DNA from: Bacteroidales bacterium
GTDB taxonomy: Bacteria > Bacteroidota > Bacteroidia > Bacteroidales > PXBB01
NCBI GenBank assembly: GCA_028698995.1
Contig: JAQVVM010000001.1
Location: forward strand, 103,200-167,199
Reading direction: 5' to 3'
Length of the DNA stretch: 64,000 bases
Shown here in pieces: positions 54,558-61,500 of the stretch. Position numbers and translations under genes: made by a program. A model generated the notes under the pieces. That model saw only the letters and a list, made by a program, of their open reading frames with translations, ran no database searches and was not told where the DNA came from. Within the stretch, counting starts at the first letter, position 1; the number at the start of each line of letters is the position of its first letter.

Positions 54558-54621
54558 AAAATTTGCTTCGCTAGCCTTAAAAACATAAAGTTAATAAAAA
54601 AATTGTAGCGAAGCAAATTTT
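54558..54621 (-). other. Long-loop inverted repeat between rpsU and xerC
   Basis: AAAATTTGCTTCGCT and AGCGAAGCAAATTTT are perfect 15-base arms separated by about 34 bases. On the minus strand the stem ends in TTTTTTT, so it can act as a terminator after rpsU or as a leader structure just upstream of xerC. Confidence 0.6.
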
Positions 54622-54630
54622 TAATTTTTT

Positions 54631-54825
54631 TTAAGAAAATTGTTGGTCTTTTAAATTTTGAATGTAGCGAGCTTTAATAATCTCATGCCTTCTTATTACG
54701 GAAGGTTTTGTAAATTTTTGGCGCTCGCGCAATTCTTTGACCACTCCTGTTTTTTCAAACTTTCTTTTAAGTTTTTTTAAAGCTTTATCAATGCTTTCGC
54801 CTTCTTTAACAGGTACAATAATCAT
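54631..54825 (-). CDS. rpsU: 30S ribosomal protein bS21
   Basis: A 64-residue basic protein: MIIVPVKEGESIDKALKKLKRKFEKTGVVKELRERQ, then FTKPSVIRRHEIIKARY. In Bacteroidetes ribosomes bS21, together with bS18 and bS6, covers the 16S anti-SD. In some Flavobacteriia its mRNA has a strong SD used for autoregulation; here only a weak purine run (AAAGAGAG) lies upstream. It has its own TTG-N19-TAATTTTG promoter and is divergent from rpsF. Confidence 0.97.
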   Translation of the reverse strand: MIIVPVKEGESIDKALKKLKRKFEKTGVVKELRERQKFTKPSVIRRHEIIKARYIQNLKDQQFS

Positions 54826-54883
54826 AAAAACACGCTCTCTTTCTTTAATTAAGTTAATAAAAAATTATCCCTTTTTGGGTTTG

Positions 54884-54913
54884 CAAAATTAATAATAAGT
54901 TTTTAATTGACAA
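54884..54913 (-). promoter_or_regulatory. rpsU promoter
   Basis: On the minus strand TTG (54911-54913), 19 bases, then TAATTTTG (54884-54891). This matches the Bacteroidetes consensus and gives a leader of about 50 bases. Confidence 0.78.
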
Positions 54914-54942
54914 AAATAAAAATAAAAAGTTTTTACTTAATG

Positions 54943-54972
54943 TTGCTGATAATAGAAATTTTTATAACTTTG
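54943..54972 (+). promoter_or_regulatory. rpsF-rpsR-rplI promoter
   Basis: TTG (54943-54945), 19 bases, then TAACTTTG (54965-54972). This is a full match to the consensus, with a leader of about 40 bases before the ATG at 55020. It is back to back with the rpsU promoter. Confidence 0.78.
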
Positions 54973-55019
54973 CACCCCAAATTTTAAAATAGTATTAATA
55001 TAAACTAAATTTTTGTAAC

Positions 55020-55370
55020 ATGCAAAAACAGTATGAAACCGTTTTCATTATGACTCCCGTTTTGTCTGATGAACAGATGAAGGAAACGGTAAAAAAGTTC
55101 AAAAGTTTGCTCGTTGAAAAAGGAGCAGAGTTGATTTATGAAGATCACTGGGGTTTGAAAAAGCTGACTTACCCCATAAAAAAGTTATCAACGGGATTTT
55201 ATCAGCTACTTGAGTTTAAAGCAGAAGGGTCATTAATTGCTGATTTAGAACTGGCATTTAAACGTGATGAAAGAATATTACGTTTCCTAACCGTTGCGTT
55301 AGATAAGCATGCTGTGGCCTATAATGAGAAGAAACGTCTTCAGGCACAGGAAAAAGCTTCTCAAAATTAA
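55020..55370 (+). CDS. rpsF: 30S ribosomal protein bS6
   Basis: A 116-residue protein: [55 protein letters not shown], and [22 protein letters not shown]. It pairs with bS18 on the 30S platform, near the anti-SD. It is the first gene of rpsF-rpsR-rplI, 28 bases before rpsR, and has no SD. Confidence 0.98.
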   Translation: MQKQYETVFIMTPVLSDEQMKETVKKFKSLLVEKGAELIYEDHWGLKKLTYPIKKLSTGFYQLLEFKAEGSLIADLELAFKRDERILRFLTVALDKHAVAYNEKKRLQAQEKASQN

Positions 55371-55398
55371 TTAATGTTTAATCTCAAAAATTCAGAAA

Positions 55399-55671
55399 AT
55401 GAGTACAAATAATTCATCAGAAATAAGATATCTTACGCCAATAGCCGTTGATATCAAGAAAAAGAAGTATTGCCGCTTCAAAAAAAACAAAATCAGATAT
55501 ATTGATTATAAAGATGCCAACTTCCTTTTGAAGTTTGTGAACGAACAAGGTAAAATTTTACCCCGACGCCTCACCGGAACATCTCTAAAATATCAGAGAA
55601 AAGTTGCTCAGGCTATTAAAAGAGCAAGGCATATAGCACTATTACCGTATGTTGCAGATTTATTAAAATAA
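55399..55671 (+). CDS. rpsR: 30S ribosomal protein bS18
   Basis: A 90-residue protein: [39 protein letters not shown], then [20 protein letters not shown]. It has a single Cys, so it is the zinc-free form. It binds bS6 and helps cover the anti-SD with bS21 in this phylum. The end of the gene contains the strong SD of rplI. Confidence 0.98.
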   Translation: MSTNNSSEIRYLTPIAVDIKKKKYCRFKKNKIRYIDYKDANFLLKFVNEQGKILPRRLTGTSLKYQRKVAQAIKRARHIALLPYVADLLK

Positions 55672-55676
55672 GGAGG
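55670..55676 (+). promoter_or_regulatory. Strong Shine-Dalgarno site of rplI
   Basis: AAGGAGG overlaps the rpsR stop codon and lies 8 bases before the rplI ATG. It is one of only two conspicuous SD sequences noticed in the window. Confidence 0.85.
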
Positions 55677-55684
55677 AAAATAAA

Positions 55685-56134
55685 ATGGAAATAATTTTAA
55701 ATCAGGATATTCCTAAATTAGGATTCAAAGATGATATCGTAAAGGTAAAAAATGGTTATGCCAATAATTTCCTTATTCCTAAAGGTCTTGCCATTATGGC
55801 AACTGCTACGAACAAAAAAGTTCATGCAGAGAATTTAAAACAAAAATCTCGTAAAATTGAGAAAATGGTTCAGGAAGCTGAAGCATTGGCGAAAAAACTC
55901 GAAGTTTTGACTGTGAAAGTAGGTGCAAAAGTTGCCAGTTCAGGAAAAATTTTTGGTTCTGTAAACAATATTCAAATTGCCGAAGCCATTAAAAATCAGT
56001 TCGATTACGAAATTGACAGAAAGAAAATTGTTATTGATGCTGAATCCGTAAAGGAATTAGGTACATATACAGCAAAAATCAATTTGTACAAAAACATCAA
56101 TGCTGTGGTCAATTTTGAAGTTATTGCCGAATAA
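55685..56134 (+). CDS. rplI: 50S ribosomal protein bL9
   Basis: A 149-residue protein: MEIILNQDIPKLGFKDDIVKVKNGYANNFLIPKGLA, a long connecting helix (KKVHAENLKQKSRKIEKMVQEAEALAKKL), and a C-terminal domain with GKIFGSVNNIQIAEAIKNQF. It is the last gene of the operon, followed by a terminator. Its strong SD contrasts with rpsF and rpsR. Confidence 0.98.
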   Translation: MEIILNQDIPKLGFKDDIVKVKNGYANNFLIPKGLAIMATATNKKVHAENLKQKSRKIEKMVQEAEALAKKLEVLTVKVGAKVASSGKIFGSVNNIQIAEAIKNQFDYEIDRKKIVIDAESVKELGTYTAKINLYKNINAVVNFEVIAE

Positions 56135-56210
56135 ATCGGAATTATAATCCGAAATTAATTTGGTTTTATCATGCAACTAATTGATTGAGCAAGGATAAAA
56201 TTATTAATTT

Positions 56211-56239
56211 AGCCCTGTGTAAACGACAGGGCTTTTTTT
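56211..56239 (+). terminator. Terminator of rpsF-rpsR-rplI, ending at the TrmH-family start codon
   Basis: AGCCCTGT / ACAGGGCT forms an 8-bp stem with a 7-base loop, followed by TTTTTT. The ATG of the next gene begins at the base after the T-run plus one A, so the hairpin is also the immediate 5' flank of that gene. Confidence 0.85.
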
Positions 56240-57010
56240 ATGATTTCTGCAACTAAAATTAAATATATTAAAGCATTAAAGGATAGAAAATTCCGAAGTG
56301 AATGCCGTCAGTTTATTGCAGAAGGACCAAAGGTTGTAATAGATTTATTGGTTAACCGTTTTGAAATTGTTGAGCTTTATGCCACCCCCTCTTTTATCGA
56401 AAAAAACGAAGATGTATTGTCCATGTGGCATATCAATACGATTCCAATAAGCCCTAAAGAACTGGATAGGATGAGCCATCTCTCTGCACCCAATGAGGTA
56501 TTGGCAATTTGTTCCATGCCAACATATTCAATAGATTATAATTTAATTTTTAACCAATGGTCGTTTGTTCTGGATGGTGTTAATGATCCCGGAAACCTTG
56601 GTACTATTATTCGCATCGCTCATTGGCTTAATATCAAATATCTTTTTTGTTCAAACGATACAGTAGATGTATTTAATAATAAGACTATTCAATCTACAAT
56701 GGGGTCTATTGCTCATGTTAAAGTAGTTTATATTGATTTAGTTGATTTTCTTAAAACTGCATTACCTAAAATTTCTGTTTTTGGAACATATATGAATGGA
56801 CAAACCCTTTATGAAACAAGTTTTGAAAATAATGGAATTGTTGTTTTTGGAAATGAAACCCATGGCATATCCGATAAGCTGTCTCAATTAATACAACATA
56901 GAATAACAATACCCCGCATACATAATAATATAGGGCCCGATTCTCTTAATGTGGCTGTATCGGCAGCTATTTTTGGCAGTGAGTTGTTAAGAAGAAAATT
57001 ACTTGCTTAA
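56240..57010 (+). CDS. TrmH/SpoU-family RNA 2'-O-methyltransferase
   Basis: A 256-residue enzyme. The N-terminal substrate-binding part (IKYIKALKDRKFRSECRQFIAEGPKVVIDLL) is of the RlmB/'SpoU_sub_bind' kind. The knotted SPOUT domain has motif 1 LDGVNDPGNLGTIIRIAHW, motif 2 VVFGNETHGIS and motif 3 ITIPRIHNNIGPDSLNVAVSAAIFGSELLR. It methylates a ribose in rRNA or tRNA; the site cannot be told. The start codon directly follows the terminator of the ribosomal protein operon. Confidence 0.93.
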   Translation: MISATKIKYIKALKDRKFRSECRQFIAEGPKVVIDLLVNRFEIVELYATPSFIEKNEDVLSMWHINTIPISPKELDRMSHLSAPNEVLAICSMPTYSIDYNLIFNQWSFVLDGVNDPGNLGTIIRIAHWLNIKYLFCSNDTVDVFNNKTIQSTMGSIAHVKVVYIDLVDFLKTALPKISVFGTYMNGQTLYETSFENNGIVVFGNETHGISDKLSQLIQHRITIPRIHNNIGPDSLNVAVSAAIFGSELLRRKLLA

Positions 57011-57052
57011 TTTTTTTGTAATTTTGTCGGTGTATTATATAATATTATTTCT

Positions 57053-57256
57053 ATGTTGAAAATTCTTATTTTATCGGTATTGCTTGTTGCATTTGCAGTT
57101 GCTGCTCTTGGTGTTAAAATGTTTTTCAAAAAAGATGGCCAGTTTACTAAAACATGTGCCAGCATGGATAGTAATGGGAAAAAAGTGCCCTGTTCTTGCA
57201 AAGCATCAGGAGAGGATAAGTGTGAGAATTACGAAGCTCATCACAATGATTTATAA
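57053..57256 (+). CDS. Small Cys-rich membrane-anchored protein (NqrM-like layout)
   Basis: A 67-residue protein: one N-terminal transmembrane helix (ILILSVLLVAFAVAALGVKMFF), then a short exposed part with four cysteines, TCASMDSNGKKVPCSCKASGEDKCENY. A single helix followed by a C-x(n)-C-x-C-x(n)-C tail recalls NqrM (DUF539), which helps deliver iron to the Na+-NQR complex, but I cannot assign it to that family. A TAATTTTG -7-like element lies at 57019-57026. The second ORF in this region (57084..57269) is a frame-shifted shadow. Confidence 0.72.
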   Translation: MLKILILSVLLVAFAVAALGVKMFFKKDGQFTKTCASMDSNGKKVPCSCKASGEDKCENYEAHHNDL

Positions 57257-57297
57257 TTGTAAATTGTAAGTGCTTCGCACATTTCAAATTTTAAATT
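57257..57297. repeat. Imperfect AT-rich palindrome between convergent genes
   Basis: AATTGTAAATTGTAAGTGC / GCACATTTCAAATTTTAAATT pair imperfectly around TTC. This kind of intergenic dyad recurs in Bacteroidetes and could be a weak bidirectional terminator. Confidence 0.35.
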
Positions 57298-57338
57298 GAT
57301 GTTTGCTCTAATTCATACTTCATAATTCATAATTGAAT

Positions 57339-58538
57339 TTATTCTTTCATAAACTTCTTCACAATCACCCCTTTTTCTGTTTGTAAGTAAACAAAGTAAA
57401 TTCCTTTCCCCAGCCCACTCACATCCACACTAAGCCTCTTCTCCCGCGCTTCCTGCCGCCAAACCTCCTGCCCCAGCAGGTTGGTAATGCAAAGGGTGGC
57501 GTTTGTTACAGAGCATTCTATGGTGAGTTGGTGGGTGGTAGGATTAGGATACACCCCAAACCCACGGTTTAACCCGTGGGTTGCCTCATTCAACCCAGTC
57601 CCATACACACTCACCGTTACCGTATCAAAGCTTACATTTCCACATATCGTCTGCTCTAAAACATAAGTAGTAGTACTATCCGGCCACACCCACAGCCCCG
57701 CCACCGTATCTATGGGTAACCCATTTACAAACCATATACAATCCTCATCCAAGCCTATCTCCGGCTGCCTGCCAATAAACACACTATCGCCCGGCTGTAT
57801 AAGCGTATCGTTACCGGCGTAGGCGGGGAGGTTGGTGGGGATGACGGAGACGTCGTCTATGTAATATGTAGAAAACCAGTAAGTTACCCAATATACAATT
57901 TGAGAGAGAGAATCAGGGAAGAAATTACCTATGGTTATATACTCCTCTGTACCTGTTGCGACAAATGAACCTTCTATTTTCATCCAGTTTATTGTGTCAC
58001 TTAATGGTTGTGTGTTGTTATATACTTGAGGTGTAACAGCTACTAATCCCATATGTATAGGTGTAAAAACACTGCTATCATCAAAATAGGCACCCAATGG
58101 TTTAATATAAGCGTGGCTTTTATCTGATAAGCTTGCATAAAATTTAACACAATAGGTATGACCAGAAGTAAGACCTTTTTTAAGTTTGCTTTGAATATAT
58201 TCTCTCCAATTATCAATATAATAACTAATTGCTACAGCTATCCCAACATATCCATTTCCAGAATGTGGGTATTGAAAAGTAGAATTACCTGTATTGAAGG
58301 GCACACCACATATAAAAGGATTTGTACAACAAGCATGAAACAAATCAGGACTCCCCCCACCACCATTAATAAGTGTGCCCCATCCTATAGCAGAATCAAT
58401 TTGACCAAAATCATTTGGACATGAGTATATCATTTCAAAGCTTGGGTTTGCAACTAAATTAACCTGAGCTAAAGAAACTGTATATGCTATCATTAAGATA
58501 GCACATACTGATAGTTTTCTAAGAATTTTTATTCTCAT
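57339..58538 (-). CDS. Secreted protein with T9SS type A sorting domain
   Basis: A 399-residue exported protein. The signal peptide ends at SLAQVNLV. The first half starts NLVANPSFE, the usual opening of carbohydrate-binding-module-like or 'gliding motility' exported domains, and has Cys-rich DLFHACCTNPFICGVPF and GHTYCVKFYASLSDKSHAY. A PKD-like linker (AGNDTLIQPGDSVFIG) follows. The T9SS sorting domain (FGVYPNPTTHQLTIE ... GLGKGIYFVYLQTEKGV) ends the protein. Its start overlaps the stop of the giant upstream gene by four bases, so the two are coupled. The 3' part is much richer in GC than the 5' part. Confidence 0.9.
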   Translation of the reverse strand: MRIKILRKLSVCAILMIAYTVSLAQVNLVANPSFEMIYSCPNDFGQIDSAIGWGTLINGGGGSPDLFHACCTNPFICGVPFNTGNSTFQYPHSGNGYVGIAVAISYYIDNWREYIQSKLKKGLTSGHTYCVKFYASLSDKSHAYIKPLGAYFDDSSVFTPIHMGLVAVTPQVYNNTQPLSDTINWMKIEGSFVATGTEEYITIGNFFPDSLSQIVYWVTYWFSTYYIDDVSVIPTNLPAYAGNDTLIQPGDSVFIGRQPEIGLDEDCIWFVNGLPIDTVAGLWVWPDSTTTYVLEQTICGNVSFDTVTVSVYGTGLNEATHGLNRGFGVYPNPTTHQLTIECSVTNATLCITNLLGQEVWRQEAREKRLSVDVSGLGKGIYFVYLQTEKGVIVKKFMKE

Positions 58539-61500
58539 TTGATTACAATAATTTTTTCTGAATTGTAAATGTTACCCTTTGAATCTTTTACAGAAATAAA
58601 ATAAATACCGTTATTTAGGCCTGCATCAAAGTTACCCATATTATCACGTAATTGCAAATTAAACTCATTCATTTTATTTCCCAAAATATTATAAATGCTC
58701 ACGACAGCACTTTCGGATATTGAATTACTTCCAAACAGTGAAATTGTGAAGATGCCGGTATTAGGATTTGGAAAAACCTGTAATGATAAATTTGCCGGAT
58801 TTGATTTTTCTGTATGTGCATCAGACAACATTTTAGCAGAATTATTGTCAATACAAATATCAGAATACAGTGTATAGTCTCTGTAAATCATACTGTACAG
58901 TGTTCTGGCTTTATGTACAGCCAAGCCGTCTCTTGCAGGACAACCGTCAACCAAAGCCTTGAGAATAATTGAATCGGCAACCGTAAAGGTGCTGTCTCTA
59001 TAATGAATATACACATTATAGAAATCAATATAATTCGATTCAATATCATTCTGTGGCGTTACACTTGCAAGCGTAGAAATTGACTGAGACAAATGTCCGT
59101 TTGCAAGGTTGTTTTCAGCATTTACAAGCGCACCTATATTTCCATTATGGGCAGTATTATAAAAATTTTTTAAAATTACTGAGTTGTCCTTTAGTGCGGG
59201 TTGCATTTCGAGTATTCGATAAACACGGAACATATCGTTGATGTGTTGTTGTACAGGGAAAACCGTATAATTAACACTATCCTTGACAAGCCGCTCTAAC
59301 CAACTTATTTGGCTATTTAATCCCATGCCTGTTGATGTCAATAAATTACCGCTTGTATTTGCAGACTTATATTGAGGGACATCACAATTTGTAGTGTTTG
59401 TGTTTGGAGGAGTGATGTGAGTAATTCCCTGCATTGGTATTGTTTTATACATTAGGTTTTGATCCGATTGATCATTCCAATTAAATCCGGTTCCACCAGA
59501 TTCAGGATTTTGATGGGGGTCTGAAGCATCAATAAACAGCTCAGAATTAACTGGGTTAGAACCCATCACCGTATATGTTTTAAACTGTTGCCCTAAAGTA
59601 TAAGAGGTTGTCGGCCATTTATTGCTACTTGCATAGGGGTCATATCCCTGTTGACCAAGAATGCCGGCATTTAACACAAATCCCATTTGACTGCCATCCA
59701 TAGTATTATTTAAAAATGTTGTTGGGAATTGGTCTCCCTGAAATTCAATGCCTATTCCGGTATTTACAACATTATTACATTTAACAATTTGCTCATGCCC
59801 TGTCACATTTGTCCACGTTGCATTACTGGCGCATCTTATGCCATAATATGCCAAGTCGTCATTGTCAAAACCCTGAACATTATTCTCTTTTATTACTCCA
59901 TTGAAGTTTTGTACTGTGTTAATTCCAAATTGAGAATTACCTACGCCCGGGTCAACAAGAGAAATGTAATTGTTTGAAATCACAGGGCGGTTTCCATAGC
60001 AATATAGTTCATTATAATAATCCAAATAATAATTTACCCAGTTTTCCATCTGAATGCCGTTTCGCACATTATATAAATGATTATAAGTAACATTCAGTTC
60101 ATTACAATCATCAGGGGTTATCTGATTTAATCCCAAAAGTAGGTTGCTCACAACAATACCCAAAATTACATTTCCGCTAATATATTGATTATTACCCAGT
60201 AAATCAGCTTGAATAATGTTGTTATTGATATTAAAATCGCCATGAATGTGTTGTCCATTTGGATACGAAGGATCATAATAAGCATTTGAGGCAGTAAAAT
60301 TAATCCCCCAAGAAACATTAGTGATTGTATTAGAATTAACATTTATTTCTGAGCATTGAGGTGTTTTTATATTTACGCCAATAAATCCTTCTAATGTGCC
60401 TTGGTCGCTCCGAATATTTACATATTCAATATTCACCACATCATAGTTTAATACATCAATAGCTATCTTATTGTCGTAAAAGAAGTTATTACCACCATTT
60501 ACCTGTATTCTGTTAATAGGCAATGGAAGTTGCGTACTGGTGTTTATAGCTCTTAAAGCCATACCATCAGTCCATGTGGCTGTGCCTGTAATATACTGAA
60601 ATGCATTGTTTGAGCAAGTCAGATTGCTGTTTGTAGCATTAATGCCAAAATACAAGTTGTCGAAAATATTTACGGTAGTGCCAGTTATGTTGGGGTCGTC
60701 GCCGTTAATTAATACCTCATAGTGAATTCCTCCAGCATAAGTTCCCACATTTTCTAATTTAATACCTATCATACTTGGTTGATTACTGAGTGTTAATGAA
60801 CTTCCATAAATTGCAACACGATAACGCTCGTTTAAAGAACCCTGATTCAACATCTCTGAAAGATTAAATAACCATGCAGTATGTGCTGGAATAGGCCATG
60901 TGAGCAGAGTTGTAACTGGTGTGAAGTTTCTACTGGTGAAAACCGTATTTGTAACCTCAAATGGATAACTCCCAGATTGAGTATAATCTTTAATACGAAT
61001 ACCTGTAGTGTTCTTATTAAAAACTGAACCGTCAACAGATAGTAGTGTAGGTGTTGAATTGTCAATATCTACTGCAATAATTGCATCCTCTATCAGTGTT
61101 CCGTTGTTAATAATCAAAGTTCCTGTACCTTCAATCACAATGCCTTGCCACATACTATCGCAGGCAAACAAATGACAATGATTAAGTGTAAGAGACGCAT
61201 TTGAGGGAATCGTGATTTTGATAGGATTGATAGGAAGAGATACGTCATCAATCCTGATTGAAACATCATTCAGAACAACATTGCCTTGAATTGTAATATC
61301 ATGTTGTAAATCATATAATGTATTTGGAGCAAAATTGGGGTTACCGGAACTAATAATAGTTTGATTAATCACTTCTCCGATACACTCACAAAGTGGGGCA
61401 ACATTAACAACTACATCATTTGACGCTGTACATCCATTTACTTGAGTTACTGTAACTGTATAAGTTGTTGTTGTGTTTGGTGTTACAGTAATTGATGAAG

